From Clostridia bacterium (GTDB lineage: Bacteria; Bacillota; Clostridia; Oscillospirales; Acutalibacteraceae): a DNA stretch of 47,420 nucleotides. This document shows, one piece after another, positions 29,753 to 38,285 of this stretch. Numbering within the stretch: the stretch's first letter is position 1; each line of letters starts with the position of its first letter. Both the position numbers and the translations under genes were made by a program. The stretch lies in NCBI GenBank assembly GCA_017622555.1, contig JAGAQV010000024.1, positions 1 through 47,420 of the forward strand, read 5' to 3'. A model generated the notes under the pieces. The model searched no databases, had not been told where the DNA came from, and saw only the letters and a program-made list of their open reading frames with translations.

Positions 29753-31036
29753 TCATACTATTTCACCAAGTGCAAATTCCTTTTCACAGTCGGTAATTTT
29801 TACATTTAAAAGCTCGCCTGTGTGGGCGTTGCCGCTTTTAACCTTAACGTAAAGATAATTTTTTGTGTAGCCAACGGCGAAGCCGTTTTCTTGTGTTTCA
29901 AACAAAACCTCAACCGTTTTGCCAAGGTGTGATTTTATAAAATTGCTTTCGGTTTCGGATGTGGCTTCAATCATCAGTCGGCTTCGGCGCGATTTTTCGG
30001 CACGGGTAAGCTGATTTGGCATATTGTAAGCCATTGTGCCTTCCCTTCTGGAATAGGCAAAAACGTGTGCCTTTGCAAAGCCAATTTCCTTTGCAAAAGT
30101 AATACTTTGCTGAAATTCCTCTTCGGTTTCACCCGCAAAGCCAACCATTATATCGGTTGTAATGGAAGCGTCGGGGAAGATTGTGCGAATGCGTGTTACT
30201 AAATCACGGTAAAAGGCGGTGTCGTAATGGCGGTTCATACGGCGAAGCGTTTCGTCACAGCCGCTTTGAAGTGATAAATGGAATTGAGGGCAAAATTTAT
30301 CAACAGCACGAAGACGCATAAGCATTTCGTCGGTTATGTGGTCTGGCTCTAATGACCCTAAGCGAATACGTTTAATGCCCGAAACCTCGGCAACCGCTTC
30401 AACGGCATCGCAAATGTTAAACCGGTCTTCGCCCTTGCCGTAGGATGTAAGGTTAATGCCAACAAGCACGGCTTCAATATATCCGTTTTGTGAAAGCGCT
30501 TCGGCTTCTTTTTTAATTTCACTAATCGGCTTTGAACGAAGCCAACCACGAGCTGATGGGATAATACAATAGGTGCAAAAACGGTCACAGCCGTCCTGAA
30601 TTTTCATATAAGCACGGGTGCGTTCGGCAAAGCTCTTTATTGACGGGGTGTTAAAGCGTTCGTCACGGGGGTGGGGAATAACCTCAAAAATGCGGTTGTT
30701 ATTATATTCGTACACCTTTTCATAAATTTTCGAAACGTCGGTGTTGCCGATAACTATATCGGCGTCGGTTAGTAACTTTGCATCCTCGCTAAAGGCTTGC
30801 GCCATACAGCCCGTAAGCACCACCACAGCATTTGGCTGTTGTTTTTTAAAGCGGTGCACAGCCTGACGGGTTTTGCGGTCACTTTCAGCCGTAACCGTGC
30901 AAGAATTTATTATTATTACGTCAAAGGGCATACTGCTTGAAACCACAGTGTGCCCGTTTTTTTCAAATGCTTCACGCATAACCTCGGTTTCGTATTGGTT
31001 AACCTTACAGCCAAGCGTGTAAAAAGCTATGTTCAT
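29753..31036 (-). CDS. mtaB: tRNA t6A37 methylthiotransferase MtaB
   Basis: 427 residues. Radical-SAM enzyme that converts t6A37 to ms2t6A37 in tRNAs reading ANN codons. The MTTase N-domain has C10 (FYTLGCKVNQYE), C46 (INSCTVT) and C76 region (LTGCMAQ) for one Fe-S cluster. The radical-SAM cluster is CDRFCTYC near 146-153; a TRAM-like domain ends the protein. Start ATG has AGGAGT upstream. It is 3 nt after rnhA. Its presence behind lexA suggests damage-linked transcription. Confidence 0.95.
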   Translation of the reverse strand: MNIAFYTLGCKVNQYETEVMREAFEKNGHTVVSSSMPFDVIIINSCTVTAESDRKTRQAVHRFKKQQPNAVVVLTGCMAQAFSEDAKLLTDADIVIGNTDVSKIYEKVYEYNNNRIFEVIPHPRDERFNTPSIKSFAERTRAYMKIQDGCDRFCTYCIIPSARGWLRSKPISEIKKEAEALSQNGYIEAVLVGINLTSYGKGEDRFNICDAVEAVAEVSGIKRIRLGSLEPDHITDEMLMRLRAVDKFCPQFHLSLQSGCDETLRRMNRHYDTAFYRDLVTRIRTIFPDASITTDIMVGFAGETEEEFQQSITFAKEIGFAKAHVFAYSRREGTMAYNMPNQLTRAEKSRRSRLMIEATSETESNFIKSHLGKTVEVLFETQENGFAVGYTKNYLYVKVKSGNAHTGELLNVKITDCEKEFALGEIV

Positions 31037-31039
31037 ATA

Positions 31040-31480
31040 TTACTCCTGTAAAGATTGGTAAAAAGCGACTGCCAATTTATCGCAGCGTTCATTTTCAGGG
31101 TGACCTGCGTGGCCTTTAACCCAAGTAATTTCAACCTCGTGAACGGTTAAAAGGCTTAAAAGCTCATCCCATAAGTCTGGGTTTAAAGCAGGCTTTTTAT
31201 CAGCCTTGCGCCAATTGTTATTTTTCCAAGACTGCGCCCACCCTTTAGAAATGCCGTCACTTACATATTTAGAATCGGTTGTAAGGTGCACCTTGCAGGG
31301 CTCTTTTAAGGCTTTAAGCCCCATAATAACGGCGGTTAGTTCCATTCGGTTGTTGGTGGTGTCTTTTTCGCCGCCTGAAAGTTCCTTTTCAACACCGTTA
31401 TACCGAAGCACAGCGCCCCAACCACCAGGACCGGGGTTGCCGCTGCAAGCGCCGTCAGTAAAAAGTTCAATTTGTTTCAT
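31040..31480 (-). CDS. rnhA: Ribonuclease HI
   Basis: 146 residues. Cleaves the RNA strand of RNA-DNA hybrids. Catalytic residues are visible: D8 in [17 protein letters not shown]47 region in [10 protein letters not shown]68 region in TTDSKYV, and D134 region in NERCDKLA, with the HAGHPEN loop. It starts 8 nt after the lexA stop and precedes mtaB by 3 nt, so it belongs to the lexA operon. Confidence 0.97.
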   Translation of the reverse strand: MKQIELFTDGACSGNPGPGGWGAVLRYNGVEKELSGGEKDTTNNRMELTAVIMGLKALKEPCKVHLTTDSKYVSDGISKGWAQSWKNNNWRKADKKPALNPDLWDELLSLLTVHEVEITWVKGHAGHPENERCDKLAVAFYQSLQE

Positions 31481-31488
31481 AATTCACC

Positions 31489-32076
31489 TTAATACTTTCT
31501 ATAACTGCCCACAACCTTGCCAAGCACCATTGGGTCTTCGGGGTAAATGGGGTCAAAAGCTTCATTTTCAGGCATAAATATAATTTGCTTATCCTTAATT
31601 AAAAGGCGTTTAACGGTGGCACAGTCACCATCCATACCAACAACAATATCACCGCTTCTACAGGGGGCGTTTTTGTCAGCTACAATAATATCGCCGTCCA
31701 AAATGCCGGCATTTTTCATACTAAGGCCAACCACCTTTAAGGCGAAAAGACCGTCAGCATCCTTTGTGGGATAGGGAATATAATCCTCAATTTCCTCAAC
31801 GGCTAAAATAGGTTTACCTGCGGTTATATTGCCAACAAGGGGCACCATTGAAGAATTATAATCACTTGCTGGCTTAATTGCACGGGAATATTTAGCATCA
31901 CGAACTATGTAACCCTCCTCTTCAAGTACGCCCAAAACGGCGTGTACGGTAGAGGTGGATTTAATACCTGTATTGTTGCAAATTTCACGAACAGTGGGCG
32001 GAAAGCTGTTTGCCATTTGCTTTAAAATGAAATTGTAAACTAATTCCTGCTTTTCGGTTAGGGGCTTTTTTGACAT
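31489..32076 (-). CDS. lexA: SOS repressor LexA
   Basis: 195 residues from ATG 32076. Represses SOS genes and cleaves itself when RecA filaments form. The winged helix-turn-helix is at about 5-65 (LTEKQELVYNFIL, PTVREICNNTGIKSTSTVHAVL). The cleavage bond A-G lies in NITAGKPIL near 92-100. The catalytic serine is in VGLSMKNAGI near 130, and the lysine in ATVKRLL near 167. The start with GAGGTATTTTT upstream is preferred over an ORF start at 32136 because the promoter and LexA box lie between the two. Confidence 0.96.
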   Translation of the reverse strand: MSKKPLTEKQELVYNFILKQMANSFPPTVREICNNTGIKSTSTVHAVLGVLEEEGYIVRDAKYSRAIKPASDYNSSMVPLVGNITAGKPILAVEEIEDYIPYPTKDADGLFALKVVGLSMKNAGILDGDIIVADKNAPCRSGDIVVGMDGDCATVKRLLIKDKQIIFMPENEAFDPIYPEDPMVLGKVVGSYRKY

Positions 32077-32088
32077 AAAAATACCTCG

Positions 32089-32102
32089 CGAACATTTATT
32101 CG
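32089..32102. promoter_or_regulatory. LexA box at the lexA promoter
   Basis: CGAACATTTATTCG matches the Gram-positive LexA box CGAAC-N4-GTTCG with one mismatch. It lies between the -10 box and the start codon, over the likely transcription start, as expected for autorepression. Confidence 0.8.
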
Positions 32103-32107
32103 TTTTC

Positions 32108-32136
32108 AGTATATCATTTTTTATTATCATTTTCAA
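32108..32136 (-). promoter_or_regulatory. sigma-A promoter of the lexA operon
   Basis: Minus strand TTGAAA (32136-32131) and TATACT (32113-32108), spacing 17 bp. The -35 lies inside the end of the upstream TauE/SafE gene. Confidence 0.7.
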
Positions 32137-32497
32137 CAGTTTTAGTTTTTTTAGTGAAAAATTCTTTTAAAGCCATTAAAATGAGAAAAACACCAAAGAT
32201 TTTTGACAGCCAGTCATTGCTGATATATTTAGTTAACATAATGCCTAAAAATGTGCCGATTACCCCATAAAGAGAAAGGGGTAAAACGGTTTTCCATTTT
32301 ATTTGCTTTTTAAAAGCATAAATTATTAAAGCGGTAAGCCCGATGGGAATAAAAAACAGTAAATTTATTCCCTGTGATTTAAGCTGAGGTGTGTCGGTGA
32401 AAAGGGAAAGATAAATTATTAAAACAGCACCGCCGCCCATACCCATTCCGCCAATTATACCTGAAAACAGCCCTGCTAAAAGGGCGGTAATATTCAT
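32114..32497 (-). CDS. Half-size TauE/SafE (TSUP) membrane protein, second of a pair
   Basis: 127 residues from ATG 32497, about half the usual TSUP length of 240-260. It has four hydrophobic stretches with the family motif SGIIGGMGMGGGAVLI near 13-28. TSUP proteins move sulfite, sulfonates or other anions; the substrate is unknown. The start overlaps the stop of the first half by four bases (ATGA), so the halves are translationally coupled and probably pair into one transporter. A longer frame from 32557 overlaps the first gene and lacks a site. Confidence 0.85.
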   Translation of the reverse strand: MNITALLAGLFSGIIGGMGMGGGAVLIIYLSLFTDTPQLKSQGINLLFFIPIGLTALIIYAFKKQIKWKTVLPLSLYGVIGTFLGIMLTKYISNDWLSKIFGVFLILMALKEFFTKKTKTVENDNKK

Positions 32498-32850
32498 TTT
32501 AAAAGCAGGCGAACGCCTGCATAAAGCATAAAGAAAGCAAAAATTCTTTTGAGCCATTTGTTTGAAAATTTTTTCATTAAAAGTGTTGCTGTAATTGCTC
32601 CAAGAAAGCCTGTCGGCAAATAGGAAAAGCTATCGGTAAGGTTTACATAATCTTTATATAAATATATCCCTGCCGATACGGCGGTTACAGGCAAAATAAT
32701 CGCAATTGCATTTTGCTGTGCTGCCTTTTGTGAAAAACCGTATTTTTTCAAAAGCGGCACTGCGAGCATACCGCCGCCCGCACCCAAAAGACCGTTTACA
32801 AAACCGATAGCCGCACCGCACAGCGCTGTTATAAGCTTTTTGTTTTTCAT
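32494..32850 (-). CDS. Half-size TauE/SafE (TSUP) membrane protein, first of a pair
   Basis: 118 residues with four hydrophobic segments. The family signature is GFVNGLLGAGGGMLAVPLL near 16-34, the counterpart of the GxxGxGGG motif in the second half. A short basic helix KKFSNKWLKRIFAFFMLYAG closes it, as in the N-half of full-length TSUP proteins. Upstream lies the divergent plus-strand gene starting at 32939. Sequence likeness between the two halves supports the idea that full-length TSUP arose by duplication. Confidence 0.87.
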   Translation of the reverse strand: MKNKKLITALCGAAIGFVNGLLGAGGGMLAVPLLKKYGFSQKAAQQNAIAIILPVTAVSAGIYLYKDYVNLTDSFSYLPTGFLGAITATLLMKKFSNKWLKRIFAFFMLYAGVRLLLK

Positions 32851-32938
32851 TTTATCACCACAATTATTCTTGCCAATACACTTGAAAACATAACCTTAAT
32901 GTGCTAAAATGTTATTACTTTTAAAAAGGAGCCGTAAA

Positions 32939-33661
32939 ATGTCTAATAAAATTATTGAAGAACAAAGACGGGCCAGAGAAGAGAAAATTAACACAATTAA
33001 AGCCAAGCAAGGCTTAATTGAAATTGAAAAAACGGATGAAGCGGCGGTTATCATCCCTAAAACCCCTAAAGAAAAGTGGCAAAATTATTGGTACCATTTT
33101 AAGTGGCACACCATTGGCGGCATTGCCTTAATCGCGGTGCTTGCAGTTATGATTGTGCAGTGCGCTTCCCGTGAAAGCTATGACTTCATAACTATTCTTT
33201 ATACACGCAGTGCAATTGAAAGCGGCCGTATGGAAAAGATAGAGGAATATATTGAGCAGTATGCTGAGGATATTGACGGTGACGGTAAGGTTTCGGTTGA
33301 GGTTGTGGACTGCAGTTTTATTGAAACCAATGGTAATTTACAAACAACCCAAGCGGCAATGGCAAAGGTTCAGGCTATGATAGCGGCCGAACCGAAGGCG
33401 GTTTTATATATTTGTGATGATAAGGGCTTTAATGATCTTAACGCTATTGTTGCCGAAGGCTTTTTTGACGCCGAAGCGCTTTTGCTTGATGAGGATTTTT
33501 ATAATGCTTGCGAAGGGGAAAACGATTTTGAAAAGCTTCCGGAAGGTCTTAAAATCAGTTATCGCCGTATAAATGAAACCTTAATGGAAAAGGATAAAAC
33601 TGCGAACAAGGTTTATGACGTTTGCAAAGAGGTTTATGAAAAGTTATCTAAAAAACAGTAA
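32939..33661 (+). CDS. Single-pass membrane protein with calcium-loop-like motif, function unknown
   Basis: 240 residues from ATG 32939 (AAGGAGC eight bases upstream). A charged coiled-coil-like N-terminus of about 55 residues leads to one membrane helix, HTIGGIALIAVLAVMIVQCA at about 61-80, and a globular outer domain of about 160 residues. Near residue 112 is DIDGDGKVSVEVVD, resembling an EF-hand/dockerin calcium loop, although the acid at position 12 is displaced by one. The family is common in clostridia but I do not recognise a name. It is a single-gene unit ending in a shared terminator. Confidence 0.75.
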   Translation: MSNKIIEEQRRAREEKINTIKAKQGLIEIEKTDEAAVIIPKTPKEKWQNYWYHFKWHTIGGIALIAVLAVMIVQCASRESYDFITILYTRSAIESGRMEKIEEYIEQYAEDIDGDGKVSVEVVDCSFIETNGNLQTTQAAMAKVQAMIAAEPKAVLYICDDKGFNDLNAIVAEGFFDAEALLLDEDFYNACEGENDFEKLPEGLKISYRRINETLMEKDKTANKVYDVCKEVYEKLSKKQ

Positions 33662-33666
33662 AATTA

Positions 33667-33703
33667 AAGGACAGAGAAACGTGAATTTCTCTGTCCTTAT
33701 TAT
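33667..33703. terminator. bidirectional terminator
   Basis: AAGGACAGAGAAA 33667-33679 pairs with TTTCTCTGTCCTT 33686-33698 around a six-base loop; T-rich sequence follows on the plus strand. It serves convergent genes on both sides. Confidence 0.85.
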
Positions 33704-35032
33704 TTATTCTGCAGGAATTGTGAAGGTTACCTCACAACCGATTTTTTGTTGTACGTTGGTTAAGCCGTTACCCATAATTTCTTTTGTTCTAAGGTATGAT
33801 TCGTTAAGACGGGAAGCAATATTCGGGTACTTGGTTTTAGCTTCTTCAAGGTTTTCCATCGGGTAGATGGTGTATTTGTGTTTGCCGCCAACCAAATATC
33901 TGTCAACCCAAGTGGGAATGGCTTCAAAATCAACAAGGGTTACGGTACCGTCGGCAGTCTTTTTGAGGGTGTATTTTACCATTAAGCCATCCTCAGTGTG
34001 ACCCTTGGGTGCGTTATTAGGCATAAGGCTGCGGCGCTGGTTTGAAACAGCGTTACCGAGAGAATAAACACAAACTGTCTCGGTTTGGCCGTCTTCGGAA
34101 TAGATATATTCAATAGGCTGTACAACGTGCGGGTGGCCGCCGATTATCATATTAACTCCCATATTGGAAAGCTTTTGGGCAATTGTTTTTTGCCATGTGT
34201 TTTGGGTACGCTTATATTCATCACCCCAGTGCATATAGAAGGTAATATATTCAGCGCCGTCTTGCTTCATTTTTGTTATAATTTCTTGTGCTTCGGCGTA
34301 AAATTCGTCAATTTTACCATAGCAAAAGCTGTTAACCAAGGGGCCTGCTTCGGCACTTAAACGAATACCGTTTAAGTATTTGTTGGTTTGTGTGGCAGAG
34401 GTGGTTTCATAAGTGTAGCTAATTATACCGACCTTAATGCCGTTAAGGTCTTTAACGATATATTTTGCCTCAGTTTCATCCTTACGGCTGCCGTTGGTCT
34501 GGATACCAAGATTTCGCACAACGTCAAGGGTGCGCTTCATACCGGAAAAGCCTGTGTCATAGGTGTGGTTATTGGTTGTCATTAAAAGACCAATGCCACT
34601 ATTTGCAATAGCGGCACTAAGTTCGTCAGGGGCATTAAAACCGCCGGGATTACCGCTATAATTTCTTCCGTCTGTACCCCCAAAAGTGGTTTCAAGATTG
34701 CCAATTGCCAAGTTGGCAGATTTAAAGTATGGTGCGAGTTCGGTAAAATATTCCGAAAAATCATATCCATTGTTGGTTTTGGCGCCTTGTATTTGGGTGT
34801 TGTGGCACATAATATCACCAACGGAAACTATGGTTGCAAATTTGTCAGGTATGGGCTCGGGCTTTGGTGTGCTGCTGTTATTACCCGAATTATTGCCATT
34901 GTTATCGCCAGTTATAGCCGAGCCGATAACGAATGATAATAAAGCGATAGCGGCAATAAGCACTAACGAACAAAATGATAAGAAAATTCTTCTTTTTAAA
35001 ATTGCCTGTTGGCGTTTAGTTCTTTTAGCCAT
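33704..35032 (-). CDS. capA: CapA-type metallophosphoesterase (poly-gamma-glutamate capsule family)
   Basis: 442 residues. One N-terminal membrane helix (about 14-38) after a lysine/arginine-rich start is followed by an asparagine/serine-rich linker and an extracellular PGA_cap domain. Metal-binding and catalytic signatures of the calcineurin-like fold are visible: SVGDIMCHN near 71-79, GNLETTFGG near 112-120, TTNNHTYDTG near 153-162, MHWGDEY near 268-274, and IIGGHPHVVQP near 300-310. No other capsule genes (capB, capC, capE) are adjacent, so the role is probably general phosphatase-like processing at the envelope rather than capsule synthesis. ATG start with AGGAG-like site. Confidence 0.88.
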   Translation of the reverse strand: MAKRTKRQQAILKRRIFLSFCSLVLIAAIALLSFVIGSAITGDNNGNNSGNNSSTPKPEPIPDKFATIVSVGDIMCHNTQIQGAKTNNGYDFSEYFTELAPYFKSANLAIGNLETTFGGTDGRNYSGNPGGFNAPDELSAAIANSGIGLLMTTNNHTYDTGFSGMKRTLDVVRNLGIQTNGSRKDETEAKYIVKDLNGIKVGIISYTYETTSATQTNKYLNGIRLSAEAGPLVNSFCYGKIDEFYAEAQEIITKMKQDGAEYITFYMHWGDEYKRTQNTWQKTIAQKLSNMGVNMIIGGHPHVVQPIEYIYSEDGQTETVCVYSLGNAVSNQRRSLMPNNAPKGHTEDGLMVKYTLKKTADGTVTLVDFEAIPTWVDRYLVGGKHKYTIYPMENLEEAKTKYPNIASRLNESYLRTKEIMGNGLTNVQQKIGCEVTFTIPAE

Positions 35033-35041
35033 AATTTCTCC

Positions 35042-35770
35042 TTAAAAAAGACAAAGTATAAGTGGTAATAAAATTGCGGGTACAAAGTTCATAACTTTGA
35101 TTTTGGTTATACCCAGCATATTAAGTGATAATGCAACGATTAAGAGCGAGCCTATAACCGACATTTGAGAAATAATATATTCGGTTAAAATGGGGGAAAC
35201 TACCGTTGCAAGCAGGGTGAGTCCGCCTTCGATAAACAGTACTGATAGTGAAGCAAAAATGACACCGAAGCCAAGGCTAGAGGTCAGCGCCATTGCGGCA
35301 ACACAGTCAATAACCGATTTTGAATAAAGGGTTGCATTGTCGCCGTTAATACCGCTGTCAATCGAGCCGACAATGGTCATGGCCCCCACGCAAAACAAAA
35401 GGGTTGCCGAAACAAAACCTTTGGCAATACTTAAATTGCTACCGTTTTTGTTAAATTTATTTTCAATGCTTTCACCAATTTTGTTGACAAGCTTGTCCAA
35501 ATCAATAAGCTCGCCTATAACCGAGCCTATAGCCATACAAGCAATAATTACAAGAATGTTTGCTTTTTCATCAAAAATGCCTGTAACTCCAATGTAAAAT
35601 ACGCAAAAGGCCATACCTGTCATTAAAACGTTTTGTATTCTTTCGGGTAGACCTTTTTTAAATAAAAGCCCTAAAAATGTACCTAAAATTACAAGAAAAA
35701 AGTTTACAACCGCACCGCTTAAAAGCACTGTGCCTACGGTGCTTTCCATAAACTGTTTTAATATTTCCAT
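35042..35770 (-). CDS. DUF554 family membrane protein
   Basis: 242 residues from ATG 35770 (AGAGGTG upstream). DUF554 members (for example YdfK and YqgA) have about six to seven helices and unknown function, possibly transport. The family features are GAVVNFFLVILGTFLGLLFKKGLPERIQ near 18-45, GMAFCVFYIGVTGI, and GSIDSGINGDNATLYSKSVID near 136-156 (polar conserved loop). The longer frame from 35857 lacks a site. It lies divergent from parE, 9 nt upstream of capA in the same direction. Confidence 0.9.
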   Translation of the reverse strand: MEILKQFMESTVGTVLLSGAVVNFFLVILGTFLGLLFKKGLPERIQNVLMTGMAFCVFYIGVTGIFDEKANILVIIACMAIGSVIGELIDLDKLVNKIGESIENKFNKNGSNLSIAKGFVSATLLFCVGAMTIVGSIDSGINGDNATLYSKSVIDCVAAMALTSSLGFGVIFASLSVLFIEGGLTLLATVVSPILTEYIISQMSVIGSLLIVALSLNMLGITKIKVMNFVPAILLPLILCLF

Positions 35771-35842
35771 TAAAGACACCTCTGTTAAGGATATAATAAA
35801 ACATAATTTTGGAAAAATCAATAGATATTTATGGGTTTTTAC

Positions 35843-35872
35843 TTGACTGCAACACAAAATGTAGTATATAAT
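35843..35872 (+). promoter_or_regulatory. sigma-A promoter of the parE-parC operon
   Basis: TTGACT 35843-35848 and TATAAT 35867-35872, spacing 18 bp. The start codon follows 30 nt later with GAGGT as ribosome binding site. No second promoter was seen before parC. Confidence 0.7.
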
Positions 35873-35901
35873 ATATAAGTTAATAATTATAATGAGGTAT
35901 T

Positions 35902-37890
35902 ATGTCTATGGCAAAAACCAAGCAAGAATACGGTAACGACAGTATTAAACAGCTTAAAGGACCTGACCAGGTGCGACTTCGTCCTGCGGTTATTTTCGGT
36001 TCGGACGGACTTGACGGCTGTCAGCATTCGGTATTTGAAATAATTTCAAACTCAATAGATGAAGCACGTGAGGGTCACGGTAATAAAATTATTATTACCA
36101 AATATAGCGACGGCTCAATTGAAGTGCAGGACTTTGGCCGTGGCGCTCCTGTTGACTATAACCAAAAGGAAGAACAGTATAACTATGTTTTGCTGTTTGA
36201 AAGCCTTTATGCCGGCGGCAAGTATGACACTAATAGCGGTGGCGATTATGAATATTCAATTGGTCTTAACGGATTAGGTCTTGCTTCGACCCAGTTCTCG
36301 TCTGAATATATGGACGTTGAAATTAAGCGTGACGGTTATAAATATAACCTTCATTTTGAAAAGGGCTTTAATAAGGGTGGACTTCAAAAGGAAGAATATT
36401 TGGGTAAAGACACGGGCACCAAAATTAAATGGAAGCCTGATTTAGACGTTTTTACTGATATTGATATTCCTGTTGAGTATTTTTTAGATACCCTTAAAAG
36501 ACAAGCTATTGTTAATGATGGGCTTGTGTTTGTTTTCCGTGAACAGCAGGGAAGCCGCTTTATTCAACAGGAAATTGTTTATAACGACGGTATTAAGGAC
36601 TATGTAAACGAAATTGTCGGCGAAGATAAGATGGCTAACGTTCAGTTTTGGCAAACTGAAAGAAAGGGACGCGACCGCGAGGACAAGCCCGAATACAAGG
36701 TAAAAATAAACGTTGCGATGAGCTTTTCCAACAAAACGCCCATTCGTGAATACTACCACAACTCCAGCTGGCTTGAACACGGCGGTGTGCCCGAAAAGGC
36801 AACAAGAAGCGCATTTTTAAGCATGCTTGATAATTACATTAAGCAGACAAATAAATATAAAAACAACGAAAGTAAAATTACTTTTTCTGATATTGAGGAA
36901 TGCTTGGTTTTGGTTATTTCGTCATTCTCGACAATGACCTCTTACGAAAACCAAACCAAAAAGTCAATAACCAATAAGTTTATTTATGAAGCAATGGTTG
37001 ATTTTTTACGCCATCAGTTAGAGGTTTACTTCATTGAAAACAAGGCCGAGGCTGATAAAATTGCCGATCAGGTTCTTGTTAATAAGCGCAGTCGTGAACG
37101 CAGCGAAAAGGAAAGAATTAACCTTAAAAAGACACTTGCCACCAATAATTCAATGGTTGACCGTGTCCAAAAGTTTGTTGACTGCAGAAGCCGTGACGTA
37201 AGCGAACGTGAGCTTTATATAGTGGAAGGTGACTCGGCTTTAGGTTCTTGTAAATTGGCTCGCGATGCCGCTTTCCAAGCAATTATGCCTGTTCGCGGTA
37301 AAATTCTTAACTGCTTAAAGGCTGAATATGAAAAAATTTTTAAGAGTGAAATTATTACCGACTTACTGAAAGTGCTTGGTTGCGGTGTTGAGGTTAAATC
37401 GAAAGCCAACAAGGGTCTTTCAACCTTTGACCTTAATAATCTTCGTTGGAATAAGATTATAATTTGTACCGATGCCGACGTTGACGGCTTCCATATTCGT
37501 ACCCTTATTTTAACAATGATTTACCGCTTAATGCCCACCCTTATAAGCGAGGGCAAGGTATATATTGCGGAAACCCCGCTTTATGAAATTAACACTAAAA
37601 AAATGACCTATTTCGCTTACGATGAAAACGAAAAGCGTGAAATTCTTGAAAAAATCGGGGATGAAAAGTACGATTTACAGCGTTCAAAGGGTCTTGGCGA
37701 AAACCAACCCGATATGATGAACTTAACGACAATGAATCCCGACACCCGCCGACTTATAAAGGTATTACCCGAGGATGCCGAAAGAACAAGCGAAATGTTT
37801 GATTTACTGCTTGGCGACAATTTGCAGGGCAGAAAAGATTATATTTCAGAAAACGGCTATCTTTACATTGACGAAGCAGATATTTCTTAA
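35902..37890 (+). CDS. parE: DNA topoisomerase IV subunit B (type IIA ATPase subunit)
   Basis: 662 residues. With ParC it decatenates and relaxes DNA using ATP. The GHKL ATPase has EIISNSIDEA near 48-57, DFGRGAPVD near 77-85, and SIGLNGLGLAST near 119-130. The transducer domain follows. The Toprim motifs are YIVEGDSALGSCK near 439-451 and the D-x-D IICTDADVDGFHIRT near 516-530; QRSKGLGENQPD is near 592. The length and divergence fit the clostridial ParE-like group rather than housekeeping GyrB. Two ATGs, 35902 and 35908, are usable. The stop abuts the left repeat of the four-helix-bundle insertion. Confidence 0.93.
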   Translation: MSMAKTKQEYGNDSIKQLKGPDQVRLRPAVIFGSDGLDGCQHSVFEIISNSIDEAREGHGNKIIITKYSDGSIEVQDFGRGAPVDYNQKEEQYNYVLLFESLYAGGKYDTNSGGDYEYSIGLNGLGLASTQFSSEYMDVEIKRDGYKYNLHFEKGFNKGGLQKEEYLGKDTGTKIKWKPDLDVFTDIDIPVEYFLDTLKRQAIVNDGLVFVFREQQGSRFIQQEIVYNDGIKDYVNEIVGEDKMANVQFWQTERKGRDREDKPEYKVKINVAMSFSNKTPIREYYHNSSWLEHGGVPEKATRSAFLSMLDNYIKQTNKYKNNESKITFSDIEECLVLVISSFSTMTSYENQTKKSITNKFIYEAMVDFLRHQLEVYFIENKAEADKIADQVLVNKRSRERSEKERINLKKTLATNNSMVDRVQKFVDCRSRDVSERELYIVEGDSALGSCKLARDAAFQAIMPVRGKILNCLKAEYEKIFKSEIITDLLKVLGCGVEVKSKANKGLSTFDLNNLRWNKIIICTDADVDGFHIRTLILTMIYRLMPTLISEGKVYIAETPLYEINTKKMTYFAYDENEKREILEKIGDEKYDLQRSKGLGENQPDMMNLTTMNPDTRRLIKVLPEDAERTSEMFDLLLGDNLQGRKDYISENGYLYIDEADIS

Positions 37891-37920
37891 TGCGTAATGC
37901 GTAATTCGTAATGCGTAATT
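37891..37920. repeat. left inverted heptad repeat of the parE/parC insertion
   Basis: Four tandem 7-base units, TGCGTAA, TGCGTAA, TTCGTAA, TGCGTAA, start one base after the parE stop, followed by TT. They are the reverse complement of the right-hand array at 38286-38313 apart from two bases. Confidence 0.9.
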
Positions 37921-37934
37921 AAAGGACGGTAAAA

Positions 37935-38285
37935 ATGCAGAATATTATAGTTGTGAAAAGTAAGGATTTTGCAATAAGGATTGTGAAGTTATACAAATAC
38001 CTGAATGAAAATAAAAAAGAATATGTTTTGTCAAAGCAACTATTAAAAAGCGGTACTAGTATAGGCGCTAACGTAAAAGAGGCTATAAGAGGTCAAAGCA
38101 AACCCGATTTTTATGCAAAGATGAATATAGCACTTAAAGAAGCAAGCGAAACAGAATATTGGTTGGAGATACTTAAAGAAACTGAGTATATAGATGATGT
38201 TTCATTTGAAAATATTTATGCTGATTGTCAAGAAATATTAAAAATCTTAATGTCGATAACTAAAACTCAAAAGAGTGATGTGTAA
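37935..38285 (+). CDS. Four-helix-bundle protein of the 23S rRNA intervening-sequence (S23/TIGR02436) family
   Basis: 116 residues. Family hallmarks are the SGTSIGANVKEAIRGQS stretch near 39-55 and KMNIALKEASETEYWLEIL near 62-80. Members were first found inside intervening sequences of bacterial 23S rRNA, and related Avd proteins serve diversity-generating retroelements; they form basic pentameric barrels that bind nucleic acid. Here the gene sits between parE and parC with its own AAAGGA site at 37921-37926. Inverted heptad arrays lie on both sides and the right array begins inside the stop codon. No reverse transcriptase or variable repeat is near. The insertion is unusual because parE and parC otherwise adjoin. 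Confidence 0.9.
   Translation: MQNIIVVKSKDFAIRIVKLYKYLNENKKEYVLSKQLLKSGTSIGANVKEAIRGQSKPDFYAKMNIALKEASETEYWLEILKETEYIDDVSFENIYADCQEILKILMSITKTQKSDV

Noticed and set aside
37935-38285. Four-helix-bundle gene as Avd of a diversity-generating retroelement
   Set aside because: No reverse transcriptase, template repeat or variable repeat in the window.
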